19,302 bases of DNA from WAOL01 sp964399035 (GCA_964399035.1 CAYNPH010000015.1:1-19302), one strand, 5' to 3'. Positions 6,111 to 14,349 are shown, counted from the first letter of the stretch. The notes: generated by a model not told the origin, from the letters alone. Translations and numbers: made by a program.

Positions 6111-8872
6111 ACTGTCTTACCTGTCAATATCATTAACTCTCTTCGTAGGGCATCACGTATGCTTTCTAGTAGTTCCTGAGTTGCTGGTTTAGGTATGAAT
6201 CCTGAGGTGTGCGTTGGCTTGCCGCCTCCTTTCCCACCAAATTTCTTAACGATCGCCCGCAGTAACGTGTTAACCGGTGCTTTCCTTGCTGCATATTCTC
6301 CTGCTGCGCACTCGATGCGTGTGCCGCTTTCCGTGGGTACTAGGATAACAGCTATAAGGTTTCTCTCCTCTTTGCTTACCCTCAGTAATAGTTCACTGGT
6401 GACCTCCTTATCCTCTATTTCTAGCTTAATGACAGAGAACTTTATGTCGTCGACTTCCTCAGAACTACGTAATACTTTTTCACGCATGTACTCTAAGTAC
6501 TCCTTCCTATACTTCGTTAAGAGGTTGCGCAACTTGCTTAGATCCTCAATTACAGCCTTAGCCTTTTGCAGGGCGTCCCCTCCTAGGATTCGTGAGACCT
6601 CCGCGATCCTACTCTCTAGTTCCCTAGCGTGAGTAGCGACGTTAGTTCCGGCCACATACTCTAACCTGACAACACCGTCAGCTATTCTATCAACACCAAT
6701 GATCTTTATCGCGCCTACCTCCCGCGTGTTCATTACGTGAGTTCCGAAGCATGCCTCAGCGTCTAAGTCCTCGATCTCGACGACCCTTATGGTTGGTTCA
6801 AGAACAACCCCACCCTCATATAGTCTGAACCCATACTTAGCTTCGGCCTCGTACTTATTCATGTACGCGGTATTAACCCGTAGTCCTTCATTAATGACTT
6901 CATTAGCTAGGTCCTCTATCCTGCGGATCTCTTCCTCAGTCAAGGGTTTGTAGTGGGTTATGTCTAGCCTAGCCCTGTCTAAGTTTTTCTCCGCGCCTGC
7001 CTGCCATACGTGTTCCCCGAGTACCTTACGGCATGCACCAAGAATGATGTGCGTTGCTGTGTGATGCCTCATTAACGTGAACCTGCGGTGCCAGTCTATT
7101 ACGCCATGAACTTTCAGTTCTCTCACGCCTGACAATACGGGTTTCTCAAGAACGTGAACAACTACGTTGCCTACCTTCTGAACATCAACCACGCGGAACT
7201 TACCGATGCCTTCTATCTCTAGGTAGCCCGTATCTGGGGCCTGACCACCGCCTTCCGGATAGAACGCAGTCCTATCTAATACTATGTACCTGTCCTTAGC
7301 GAATAGTATTTGTCCGTGAAACTCCCTTAGGTAAGGATCTTTGTGAAACAGTAACTCCGTAGGGCTCAATGACTTGACTTTCTCAGCGATTTCTGACGGT
7401 AGCTTACTGACCTTGCCCTTCTTTATGGGTGCTTTTCCGTGCTTCGCTGCAACTATGGCGTAGAAGTTAGGTGGTACCTTAACATTCACGCCCAAGCGGG
7501 ACGCTATCTCCACCACGAGGTCGGGTGGGATACCGTGACTATCGTACAGCTTTACCAGCTCATCGATGCTTAAGCCGAGACCGCCCTTCTTCAGGTACTT
7601 GCGGACGAGTTGCGGTGCCTTCTTTACAGTGTCCATGAATTTCCTTAATTCGTACTTAGTTACGTCATGGATGTAGTCCATCCTCTCAGAAATCTGCGGG
7701 AATGTCCGTTCCCAGTACGTTGACTGCAACTGGAAGAGCTCGCCGATGGTATCGTCGTTCAGCATGCCAAGCAGTGTTAGTATCCTGAATATTCTCCTGA
7801 GCACTAGCCTTGCTAGGTAGCCCTCACCTGTGTTTGATGGGACGATCCCGTCTGAGAGCATTAACGCAGATGTCCTGACATGATCAAGCAACGCCAGAAC
7901 CATTATTTCCCTGTCGAGGTACTTCCCTATTTCCTCCTCGCTTAAACCTAGTTCCTTAGCGACATTGCGTTTCAAAATAGCGTACTTCTCCGGATCCTTA
8001 GGGTTGAGCCTACCCACGTACTTTATTGCACTATAAAGTACCTCTTCCGGGGGTTCCTGCACGTTCAGTACCTTATGATACTTATGCACAAGGTCACCAT
8101 AGATGGCGTGGAATGCTGTGGGGACGCGTTGTGTAAACCACGCTATCCTCTCTATGCCATACCCAGTATCCACGACCTTTATTGACATCTCGCGGTATGA
8201 TCCATTGTGTTCCTCGTACATCATGAACACCAGGGTTGCCAGTTCCAGCCCACCTACCGCTACTTCAAAGGAGGGACCGGCGTTTCCTCCACCTTCCCAC
8301 CAAGATTCTTTGAATACTAACTCGCTTTCCGGGATACCTATTTCCCTTGTGAAGAACTCACGAGCAAGCTCCACAGTTTCGTCTGAGAAGTACACCTTCT
8401 TATTCTCGTAATTGAAGGCATGATGACCTCCCATTATGAAGCTCGTTAAGTGCCTGCCAAAAGTGAAGCCCACACTGTCTAAGTCCTCTAGCCTTATGCA
8501 TGGTTGCGCTATTACTAAGGGGTTGGCTGGTGGGGGCACTATGCCGGACGTCACGTGTGGCTGAAACACAACTATGGAAGCGATCGTGAGGTACAGGTCG
8601 TCCCTCCACCTAGCAACGACGGGATACGGCTCTATTATCTCGTGACCATTTCTCTCAAAGAATCTTAGGAATTTTTGCCTAACTTCTTCAACACTCAAAG
8701 GCGGGGATCCTATCTTAAGGTTAAAGAAATAGTAGTCGCTACAGGGTGCATCTCCGCAGTTAGGTCTCTCGTTGAGGGACCAGAAAAACTCCCCGCAGGT
8801 CGGGCACTTCTGCCTGATGTACCCACGTTCACTGAACATCTTAACTCTATAAATAGATGGATCTACTTTCAC
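6107..8872 (-). CDS. alaS: Alanyl-tRNA synthetase (archaeal type)
   Basis: 921 residues. AlaRS charges tRNA-Ala and edits mischarged Ser/Gly in the cytoplasm. The archaeal N-terminal zinc-type element is present (C23, C26, C39, C44), followed by the class II catalytic core with WWEGGGNAGP. The editing domain carries HTATH at about residues 602-607 and the partner CFGTH at about 706-711, which together bind the editing zinc. A C-terminal domain for tRNA binding and oligomerisation includes a Gly/Lys-rich motif GGKGGGKP. The length matches archaeal AlaRS. The start is GTG at 8872, placed by a strong GAGGGGAG site ending about 3 nt upstream; the next in-frame ATG (residue 12) is less well placed. 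The DUF434 gene follows with a 4-nt overlap. Confidence 0.97.
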   Translation of the reverse strand: MKVDPSIYRVKMFSERGYIRQKCPTCGEFFWSLNERPNCGDAPCSDYYFFNLKIGSPPLSVEEVRQKFLRFFERNGHEIIEPYPVVARWRDDLYLTIASIVVFQPHVTSGIVPPPANPLVIAQPCIRLEDLDSVGFTFGRHLTSFIMGGHHAFNYENKKVYFSDETVELAREFFTREIGIPESELVFKESWWEGGGNAGPSFEVAVGGLELATLVFMMYEEHNGSYREMSIKVVDTGYGIERIAWFTQRVPTAFHAIYGDLVHKYHKVLNVQEPPEEVLYSAIKYVGRLNPKDPEKYAILKRNVAKELGLSEEEIGKYLDREIMVLALLDHVRTSALMLSDGIVPSNTGEGYLARLVLRRIFRILTLLGMLNDDTIGELFQLQSTYWERTFPQISERMDYIHDVTKYELRKFMDTVKKAPQLVRKYLKKGGLGLSIDELVKLYDSHGIPPDLVVEIASRLGVNVKVPPNFYAIVAAKHGKAPIKKGKVSKLPSEIAEKVKSLSPTELLFHKDPYLREFHGQILFAKDRYIVLDRTAFYPEGGGQAPDTGYLEIEGIGKFRVVDVQKVGNVVVHVLEKPVLSGVRELKVHGVIDWHRRFTLMRHHTATHIILGACRKVLGEHVWQAGAEKNLDRARLDITHYKPLTEEEIRRIEDLANEVINEGLRVNTAYMNKYEAEAKYGFRLYEGGVVLEPTIRVVEIEDLDAEACFGTHVMNTREVGAIKIIGVDRIADGVVRLEYVAGTNVATHARELESRIAEVSRILGGDALQKAKAVIEDLSKLRNLLTKYRKEYLEYMREKVLRSSEEVDDIKFSVIKLEIEDKEVTSELLLRVSKEERNLIAVILVPTESGTRIECAAGEYAARKAPVNTLLRAIVKKFGGKGGGKPTHTSGFIPKPATQELLESIRDALRRELMILTGKTV

Positions 8873-8908
8873 GATCTCCCCTCACTCTGGAAAATACCTT
8901 AGCTAAGA

Positions 8909-8916
8909 CTTAATAA
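8909..8916 (-). promoter_or_regulatory. Probable TATA box for alaS
   Basis: TTATTAAG on the minus strand lies 37 nt before the GTG start. Transcription about 25 nt downstream would leave a short leader carrying the GAGGGGAG site. The 131-nt gap 8873-9003 holds this element and otherwise no gene that I can see. Confidence 0.4.
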
Positions 8917-9003
8917 TGATTAGGTACTGCAACACGGAGTGGGACCTTAGGGCTTTAGAAACACTTTGTGGGAAAGCGCACGTTAGTAGGTCTCTGTTTC
9001 TTG

Positions 9004-10083
9004 TTAGCCGAATAGTGATGATATGCCCTCAGCGATTTCCTCTTCGCTAACTTCCTTCTCTTCTTCCTCCTCCTCTTCCTCCTTCTCCTCAGCAGGCGCA
9101 CCAGCTGGCGATGGTGTCACAGGTGCTACTTGCACACTGACCTCAATGCCAAGGTCGGGTGCTTTCTGCTTTAGCTGTAGTGCCAGGGCTAGGGCCTTAG
9201 CCATCGCTCTCCTGAATACTTCAGCCGCGGTTTCGGGCGTTATGAAGCCAGCTTCTCCAGCCAGGGCAGCTGCGCGGCGGTAAGCCCTAGCTATGATCTC
9301 CGGGAGTATGTCAGGTAATGGTAGCGCAGCTTCTATCGCAACTTCCTTCACTATGCTTACAGCGCGCAGTAAGTCGTCTCTGAAAGCGTCCACATCTACC
9401 TTGAGCTGCTCCGCAGGTATTACGTTTCCTTCCTCCCACACTACCCTAGGCTTTAGCTTGACGACTACCGGCTTAATATCAAGTTTCCTAAGCAACGACG
9501 CGAGCTCAGGAGATATTTCATCCCCTGCCGACGCTACCTTGGTTTCCTTAGCTATCCAGATAACCCCTTCCCTTACCTGCGTCCTTATTCGGAGTTTGCC
9601 GAACACTGAAAGCATTGGTCCAGGCGGTATTCCAGTGGGTCCTTCAGGTATGTATATGTCGTCGGTCGCTATGTCTCCTGGCTTAGCATACTTGGGCGCA
9701 GCTAGTTTATCCAGTAGTAGTGCGAGCTCGTATGGGTTCATGTTCGTGAACATGAAGGCATTAGTGCCGACGAGGTACTTCTCGAGTTCATCGACGTTTG
9801 GTATGCCCTCTTCGCGTGCGGCTCTAAGAAATATGCTGTTCTTGTACACCTTAATAAAACCGTACTTAGATAGCTCCTGCTTTATCTTCTTATACTGAGG
9901 TGTTGGGACACCGTCTAAGCTTATTATCGCTACGCACCTATGCTTACGAAGTAAATCACGTATTTCCTGAACTATCTGCTGCTTCCTCAGAATTGCTGGC
10001 CTTATCTTCTCTTTAGTAACCCTTTTAGACTCCTCCAGTTTCCGCAGCACCTTGAGCAGCTGGGCCTTGGTCTTCCCCTTCAT
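9004..10083 (-). CDS. rpl10: Large ribosomal subunit protein uL10 (P0)
   Basis: 359 residues. It is the base of the ribosomal stalk, binding 23S rRNA and uL11 and carrying the L12/aP1 dimers. The N-terminal rRNA-binding domain, the archaeal insertion domain, the long dimer-binding helix and a hinge ending in a Glu-rich run with the terminal stalk peptide (EISSLFG-type, here GISSLFG) are all visible. The protein begins with about 30 charged residues (MKGKTKAQLLKVLRKLEESK...) before the usual L10 start region, so it is slightly longer than typical archaeal L10 (about 335-340). The extension is probably real, because the ATG is preceded by GGAGGTG at 10092-10098 and overlaps the rpl1 stop by 4 nt. 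It is the last gene of the ftsY-secE-spt5-L11-L1-L10 operon. Confidence 0.96.
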   Translation of the reverse strand: MKGKTKAQLLKVLRKLEESKRVTKEKIRPAILRKQQIVQEIRDLLRKHRCVAIISLDGVPTPQYKKIKQELSKYGFIKVYKNSIFLRAAREEGIPNVDELEKYLVGTNAFMFTNMNPYELALLLDKLAAPKYAKPGDIATDDIYIPEGPTGIPPGPMLSVFGKLRIRTQVREGVIWIAKETKVASAGDEISPELASLLRKLDIKPVVVKLKPRVVWEEGNVIPAEQLKVDVDAFRDDLLRAVSIVKEVAIEAALPLPDILPEIIARAYRRAAALAGEAGFITPETAAEVFRRAMAKALALALQLKQKAPDLGIEVSVQVAPVTPSPAGAPAEEKEEEEEEEEKEVSEEEIAEGISSLFG

Positions 10084-10724
10084 TGCATGAACACCTCCAC
10101 TGGCGGCCCCATAGTTGTTTTGACGTAAACACGGGTTGAGGTCTCGAAGGGTCTCTTAAACTTTGTTTTTATATGTTCTATCACTGCCATCGCGTTTTCA
10201 GCTAGGTCCTCGGGGGACATGTCCTCAGTACCTATTTTACAGCCCACCCATGCCTGCTCCTTGTTCCTCAGTCTTACGCTATTAGTATACCTCTTAATGA
10301 AGATGTTTATGTCTGCATTTATCGGTATGGGGATCGGGGCTTTCCCTCTAGGACCTAGTACTGGACCTATTATCCTACCCATTTGAGCCATTAGGTCAGC
10401 ACGTACTAGCACCCAATCGTACTTTCGTCCTAACTTCTTCAGCTCTCTTTTGCTCATGGACTTAACTTCGTCACCGCTTAGCGCGTCTACGCCGGCCTCC
10501 TTAGCCTTAAGTAGCATGTCTCCGGTAGCGATGACTAGGATCTTCGGTGTCTTACCTGTACCCTTCGGTAAGACTACGTTGTCCCTGAACTTTACCTCTG
10601 GGTCTTTGGGGTTAACTCCCTTAAACACCACCTGGAGTTCAACGGACTGCTTGAAGTTCCTGCCTTTACCTAGCTCTATCGCCTTCCTTATGGCGTCAGC
10701 CAGCACTTCTTTCGTAAGCGGCAT
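10080..10724 (-). CDS. rpl1: Large ribosomal subunit protein uL1
   Basis: About 214 residues. uL1 forms the mobile L1 stalk that handles deacylated tRNA leaving the E site. Typical features are the N-terminal FKQSVELQVVFKG strand, the GRIIGPVLGPRGKAP signature in the middle and a C-terminal VYVKTTMGPPV strand. I place the start at ATG 10724: AGGTGA lies 5 nt upstream and the protein then begins MPLTKE, as expected. A GTG at 10733 would add three residues (MRR) and overlap the rpl11 stop as GTGA. The GGTGA serves as both the rpl11 stop and the binding site for this gene. In other prokaryotes L1 represses its own operon by binding mRNA; I did not find such a site here. Confidence 0.95.
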   Translation of the reverse strand: MPLTKEVLADAIRKAIELGKGRNFKQSVELQVVFKGVNPKDPEVKFRDNVVLPKGTGKTPKILVIATGDMLLKAKEAGVDALSGDEVKSMSKRELKKLGRKYDWVLVRADLMAQMGRIIGPVLGPRGKAPIPIPINADINIFIKRYTNSVRLRNKEQAWVGCKIGTEDMSPEDLAENAMAVIEHIKTKFKRPFETSTRVYVKTTMGPPVEVFMQ

Positions 10725-10729
10725 CCTTC

Positions 10730-11239
10730 TCACCTACCCTTTCTCCATTCTTCCTCATATTTAAGCAATAGGTCGTCGTACTTACCCTCTTCTACCTCCT
10801 TCACTACTTCCTTTGGTTCCTTACCCTCCACGGTTAGCCCTATGGTCGCTGCAGTCGATAATACTGTCTTAACCGCCTTCTTTAGCGTTTTAGCTGTGAG
10901 GTCATTCTTCTTCATTAACGTAACCTTTACGACATCCTCCAGGCTTATGTCCCCGATCTTGTTGTGGGCGGGATCTCCTGAGGGTTTGTCCGCGCCCGCT
11001 ACCTTTAAGAGGAGCGCTGACGTTGGCGGGGATTTCACCTCTATCCTGTATTCTTTGGTGTCAGTGTTCACGTAAACATTAACAGTTACCTCCATACCCT
11101 TGAAGTCTTTAGTCAACTCATTTATCTTGTTTATGACTTCATCTACATTAAGCCCGTACTGTGTCAGGGAGGGTCCGAGCGGGGGTGCGGGCGTTGCTTC
11201 CCCTCCTCTTATTCTTGCCCTAACCGTTTTCCACGGCAT
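10730..11239 (-). CDS. rpl11: Large ribosomal subunit protein uL11
   Basis: 169 residues. The N-terminal signature APPLGPSLTQYGLNVDEV (about 17-34) and the C-terminal rRNA-binding domain with SGDPAHNKIGDISLEDVVK are diagnostic. It sits at the stalk base with uL10 on the GTPase-associated rRNA. The ATG at 11239 is preceded by a GTGAT-containing site, 6 nt after the spt5 stop. The length is normal for archaea. It lies inside the ftsY-to-rpl10 operon. Confidence 0.97.
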   Translation of the reverse strand: MPWKTVRARIRGGEATPAPPLGPSLTQYGLNVDEVINKINELTKDFKGMEVTVNVYVNTDTKEYRIEVKSPPTSALLLKVAGADKPSGDPAHNKIGDISLEDVVKVTLMKKNDLTAKTLKKAVKTVLSTAATIGLTVEGKEPKEVVKEVEEGKYDDLLLKYEEEWRKGR

Positions 11240-11245
11240 ACCACA

Positions 11246-11728
11246 TCACTTCCTTACCGGTTTTACAAAATCTCCTGGAACGGTCATCTCAGCCTTAAAC
11301 GAGGTCTCAAGCATGTCAAGCTTAACAATGTTCTTCTGGACATCGACGGATATTACCTTACCGCGCTGTCCCTTAAGTGGACCTGAAATTATCTCGACTA
11401 TGTCTCCGGGCTTTATCTCCTCTATAGGTGACCTGACCTTAATCAGTTTCTCAACTTCCTCACGAGTTAGTGAACCCATTGCACGTCCCTTAACGTGCTT
11501 GATATCTCTTGCTAACTGGTGCACTACGTGGAGCCCTACGGTCTCAATTACTATGTAACCATGTATTTCAGGCGGGACTATTATCGAGTACAGCCCCTTG
11601 GCGTTACTTCCCTTAGCTATTGACTCGAGCATCATAGCTACGTTCATTTCCTGCCTGGCCGTAGTCCTTAGCACCACGTATTTAGGTGGCCTTGCCGCAG
11701 TTTCCCTTGTCCCTGACGATTCACCCAT
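11246..11728 (-). CDS. spt5: Transcription elongation factor Spt5 (NusG family)
   Basis: 160 residues. An NGN domain (about residues 15-95) is followed by a KOW domain (about 103-150) with the characteristic IKPGDIVEIISGPLKGQRG stretch. Spt5 binds the RNA polymerase clamp with Spt4, supports processivity and links transcription to translation. The N-terminal 14 residues are a short Ser/Thr/Arg tail. The start overlaps the end of secE by 8 nt and is preceded by AGGGG. secE-spt5-rpl11-rpl1-rpl10 is the classic order conserved in bacteria (secE-nusG-rplKAJ) and archaea. Confidence 0.95.
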   Translation of the reverse strand: MGESSGTRETAARPPKYVVLRTTARQEMNVAMMLESIAKGSNAKGLYSIIVPPEIHGYIVIETVGLHVVHQLARDIKHVKGRAMGSLTREEVEKLIKVRSPIEEIKPGDIVEIISGPLKGQRGKVISVDVQKNIVKLDMLETSFKAEMTVPGDFVKPVRK

Positions 11729-11900
11729 GCCCTATCCCCTGAACTACCGTGAGTATCGTGTACACTACGAAGCCTATACCTCCAACCAGAAATAAGCCGC
11801 CGAAGGTTATCTTCAGGAGTAATTTATACTCGTCTGGCTCAGGCTTCTCCGAGATCGCCAATATCTTCCTCCACGTAGCGAAGAGCTCCTCTAGCCGCAT
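11721..11900 (-). CDS. secE: Protein translocase subunit SecE (Sec61-gamma)
   Basis: 59 residues: an amphipathic N-terminal helix (MRLEELFATWRKILAISEKP) followed by one membrane segment (about residues 29-53, rich in Gly/Val/Phe) and a tiny tail. This is the minimal archaeal SecE/Sec61-gamma, the clamp around the SecY channel in the cytoplasmic membrane. I choose ATG 11900 because GGTGGGGG ends about 2 nt upstream; a GTG at 11909 would add three residues but has a weak site. Conserved Pro and Asp residues (KPEPDEY) precede the membrane helix as in the family. It is adjacent to ftsY, another targeting gene, and overlaps spt5 by 8 nt. Confidence 0.93.
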   Translation of the reverse strand: MRLEELFATWRKILAISEKPEPDEYKLLLKITFGGLFLVGGIGFVVYTILTVVQGIGHG

Positions 11901-11920
11901 TACCCCCACCAGCCTAAAAC

Positions 11921-12835
11921 CTACTGACTGAGTAGCTTATTAAGTATTTCATCAGGGTCGTACGGGGATAAATCATCGTATCCTTGCCCCACACCAACGT
12001 ACATTATTGGTTTATTTATGGACAGGATTATACTTAAGGCGGAACCACCTCTAGCATCAGCATCAAGCTTCGTTAGGATTACCGCATCCACACCTATTGC
12101 ATTATCAAACCATCTTGCCTGCTGCACGGCATCGTTGCCTGTCAATGCATCAAGAATAAGTATCTTCAGGTGTGGCTTGACGACGCGGACTATTTTGCGT
12201 AGTTCCTCCATAAGGTTCCTGTCCGTATGCATTCTCCCAGCAGTATCTATGAGGACAGCATCAAGCTTAGAGCTCATTGCGTGTAACACACCATCCTTAG
12301 CCACGGCTGCCGGGTCCGCCCCATACTTACCCCTTATGAAGGGCAAGCCCAGCCTCTCTGCATGCAACCTCAACTGTTCTTGAGCCCCTGCCCTAAAGGT
12401 ATCAGCAGCTACAATGACTGGTATTAATCCGTGCTTCTTTAACCTGTGAGCTATCTTAGCTATCGTAGTGGTCTTTCCAACGCCGTTTACCCCGACAAAC
12501 ACAATTATATATGGCTTAGGTCCGTCCTTGACAACGTCAACGATGTCCTTACCGAAGATTCCTTGGCTGAGATATTTCCTTATTGCTTCCTTAATTTTCT
12601 CCTGCACTAAGCGTTCAGCGCCGCCAAACCTGCCAACTCGTAAACCGATGAGTTCGTGCTTGAGGATCTCTTTAAGCTTCTCTACGGCCTCCACCGCAAC
12701 GTCACCTTCGAGTAGCGTAAGCTCGAAGTCAGAGAATATTTTCTCAAACTCCTCCTCAGTTAATTCCTTCTTCGCTACCACTTCGCTTAGTTTCCTCGTG
12801 AAACCCTCGAAGGCCTTCCTTAGGTTTTTTAACAT
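11921..12835 (-). CDS. ftsY: Signal recognition particle receptor FtsY
   Basis: 304 residues. The N domain is four helices (about 1-95); the G domain has P-loop GVNGVGKTT at 115-123, DTFRAGAQEQL at 145-155, DTAGR at 197-201, TKLDAD at 255-260 and the closing loop GVGQGYDDL at 281-289. FtsY is the membrane-associated SRP receptor GTPase that pairs with Ffh/SRP54 to deliver ribosomes to SecYE. GVGQGYDDL and the absence of a methionine-rich M domain separate it from Ffh. There is only a short N-terminal helix before the N domain, without the long acidic A domain of E. coli. It is the first gene of the ftsY-secE-spt5-L11-L1-L10 operon, and pairing it with secE makes functional sense. Confidence 0.97.
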   Translation of the reverse strand: MLKNLRKAFEGFTRKLSEVVAKKELTEEEFEKIFSDFELTLLEGDVAVEAVEKLKEILKHELIGLRVGRFGGAERLVQEKIKEAIRKYLSQGIFGKDIVDVVKDGPKPYIIVFVGVNGVGKTTTIAKIAHRLKKHGLIPVIVAADTFRAGAQEQLRLHAERLGLPFIRGKYGADPAAVAKDGVLHAMSSKLDAVLIDTAGRMHTDRNLMEELRKIVRVVKPHLKILILDALTGNDAVQQARWFDNAIGVDAVILTKLDADARGGSALSIILSINKPIMYVGVGQGYDDLSPYDPDEILNKLLSQ

Positions 12836-12866
12836 CTCGCTAACCCCTTAGTGTGGGCTTCTCACG

Positions 12867-12874
12867 TAATTAAA
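12867..12874 (-). promoter_or_regulatory. Probable promoter of the ftsY-secE-spt5-rpl11-rpl1-rpl10 operon
   Basis: TTTAATTA on the minus strand, 32 nt before the ftsY ATG, would give a leader of roughly 10 nt. A second TATA-like element, CTTTTAAC, lies at about 12935-12942, just past the pfdA stop, and could give a longer leader. The gap 12836-12954 contains no gene that I can see. Confidence 0.45.
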
Positions 12875-12954
12875 TGTGCTTCGTACACCGAAGGTACGCG
12901 TGCTCTAAGTACTGTTATCATTCATCACACAGAGTTAAAAGCTTAGGTTGAAGG

Positions 12955-13407
12955 TCATCCAGCTTTTTGAGCCCGTGCTTGAGCCTGCGCTATAGCTGCG
13001 TTGATGGCACTCTGTAATTGCTTGTACATGGTTACTACGCGGTTAAGCTCCTCCTGCAACCTCTTAATCACGTTTCTAAGCTCTTTTTCCTTGAGTGACA
13101 GCACCTCCATTGCTTTCTCTAGATCTAGCTCCGCGAAGTACTCCATTCCTAAATGAGTTAACACCCTCTCTTTAGTTACTGGGGCGACCTTGATCATTAT
13201 GTGACCTCTGCTGTCTGTCGGCATGAATAACTCATTCACGTGTTCCTTACGTAGTTCGGATAACGTATTAGTACTTGCCTTTATCTCCTCTATTTCGGCC
13301 GTGACCTGATCTATTTGTGCCTGTATAGCCTCCATGTACCGCCTTAACTCAGCTAGCCTAGCAATAGCCTCATTAACACTTATGGCTTGTGCTGACGCGT
13401 TACTCAA
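12955..13407 (-). CDS. pfdA: Prefoldin subunit alpha
   Basis: 150 residues with two long coiled-coil helices (about 9-48 and 95-145) linked by beta hairpins containing VNELFMPTDSRGHIMIKV. This is the alpha-class prefoldin fold. Prefoldin is an alpha2-beta4 jellyfish-shaped chaperone that holds unfolded proteins and passes them to the thermosome. The start is TTG at 13407, inside the end of rplX (8-nt overlap), supported by GAGGGG and GGGAG upstream; no ATG or GTG occurs in frame before the coiled coil. The C-terminus is an Ala/Gln-rich helix extension (AIAQAQARAQKAG). It is the last gene of the rps19e operon. Confidence 0.92.
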   Translation of the reverse strand: MSNASAQAISVNEAIARLAELRRYMEAIQAQIDQVTAEIEEIKASTNTLSELRKEHVNELFMPTDSRGHIMIKVAPVTKERVLTHLGMEYFAELDLEKAMEVLSLKEKELRNVIKRLQEELNRVVTMYKQLQSAINAAIAQAQARAQKAG

Positions 13408-13663
13408 TCTCCCATCCCCTCAGCGTTGCTAGGTCACGGATATACTTATATTTTGACTTCTCAGGCGGTATCTCGTATACTTCTAGTATCTTGATGTGAG
13501 CTCTCTTTAGTTTGTGCTTACTTCCAAGGTCTGAATACACTTTTTCTATGGCGTCCTCTTTCTTGACCGCCCTAACATCTATTATGAAGGGTTGCCACTC
13601 ACGTAGCTTGTCCGGGCTGAAGAGCGCCACGCCCTTTACCCTGAAGACCTTTACCTCTGCCAT
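13400..13663 (-). CDS. rplX: Ribosomal protein LX (eL20/L18a family)
   Basis: 87 residues, the normal size of the archaeal half-length L18a homologue (LX). The order beta strand (KVFRVKGVALFS), helix, strand and a conserved terminal helix with KRAHIKILEVYEIPPE fits the family. It binds the large subunit near the tRNA exit and stalk regions. The ATG at 13663 is preceded by AGGTGA, which also contains the aif6 stop (6-nt gap). Its own stop is overlapped by the TTG start of pfdA. The neighbours aif6 and pfdA match the conserved crenarchaeal order. Confidence 0.93.
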   Translation of the reverse strand: MAEVKVFRVKGVALFSPDKLREWQPFIIDVRAVKKEDAIEKVYSDLGSKHKLKRAHIKILEVYEIPPEKSKYKYIRDLATLRGWEIE

Positions 13664-13669
13664 CCGTTC

Positions 13670-14338
13670 TCACCTCATGTTTAGAGCTTTCATGATTCTC
13701 ATTATTTCAGGGCCTGTTGTTTTCTCCCCTACTAGGGCCCCGTAGTTATTCGCTACGAGGCCAGTCTTAATAAAGGCTACACCGAAATTAACGGTTCCCA
13801 CATCCAAGGGAACACCGAAAAACTTTGAGAGGTCCTCCAGCTCATCGTCACTCACATCAGGGTGAACGACTCCTCCCTTGTCCGTTATGACGGCCACGGA
13901 CCCGACTGTAGGTATGCCAGCTATTGAACCTTTCCTAAACTTGCTGACGTCCAGTATCCGCACAATTCGCTCTAGCTCGTGATCCTCAATCTCTTTGTGG
14001 AATATAACGGCTTGGTCATTAGCAAGTATGATGTTACCCAAGGCTGTGAAAACAGTGTGCACTACGTGCACGTTTAGCCCTATACTCTTTAATTTCTTAA
14101 CCTCTTCTTCCTTGGCTAGGCGAGGTAACAGTATGGCTCTGTCATTACCAGCAATAAATATCCCTAATAAGGGCGAGTCATCTACGCTGGCCTCGATGAC
14201 CTCAACATTGAGTGTGTCGCTAATTTTTCTCTTAATTTCACTCTCGGTTCCCTTTGGAACTAGGGCTACCTTATTGTTCGCGAAAATATACACACCAATG
14301 TTAGGATTACCACGAATTCTCAACGTGTCAAGCGGCAT
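13670..14338 (-). CDS. Translation initiation factor aIF6
   Basis: 222 residues with the internal pseudo-fivefold repeats of IF6, each carrying a GN or NG turn: RGNPNIGVYIFANN, LLGIFIAGNDRAILLP, ALGNIILANDQAVIFH, TVGSVAVITDKGGVVHP and GLVANNYGALVGEKTTGPEI. aIF6 binds the 50S subunit and blocks joining with 30S. I start at ATG 14338 because GGGG lies 7-10 nt upstream; a GTG at 14344 would add two residues but sits too close to that site. It lies between rpl31e (11 nt) and rplX (6 nt) in the operon, as in other Crenarchaeota. Confidence 0.96.
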   Translation of the reverse strand: MPLDTLRIRGNPNIGVYIFANNKVALVPKGTESEIKRKISDTLNVEVIEASVDDSPLLGIFIAGNDRAILLPRLAKEEEVKKLKSIGLNVHVVHTVFTALGNIILANDQAVIFHKEIEDHELERIVRILDVSKFRKGSIAGIPTVGSVAVITDKGGVVHPDVSDDELEDLSKFFGVPLDVGTVNFGVAFIKTGLVANNYGALVGEKTTGPEIMRIMKALNMR

Positions 14339-14349
14339 TAACACTACCC

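Noticed and set aside
6195..6632. 145-residue plus-strand frame opposite the 3' part of alaS
   Set aside because: It has Ser/Leu-rich antisense composition and no binding site, and lies wholly within the conserved alaS C-terminal domain.
9023..9898. Long plus-strand open frames opposite rpl10 (86 and 201 residues, Ser-rich)
   Set aside because: They are antisense reflections of the rpl10 codon pattern (Glu runs read as Ser/Phe runs).
12905..12960. C/D box sRNA suggested by GTGATGA on the minus strand after pfdA
   Set aside because: The C-box-like heptamer is perfect, but no CTGA D or D' box follows at the right spacing, so a guide RNA is not supported.
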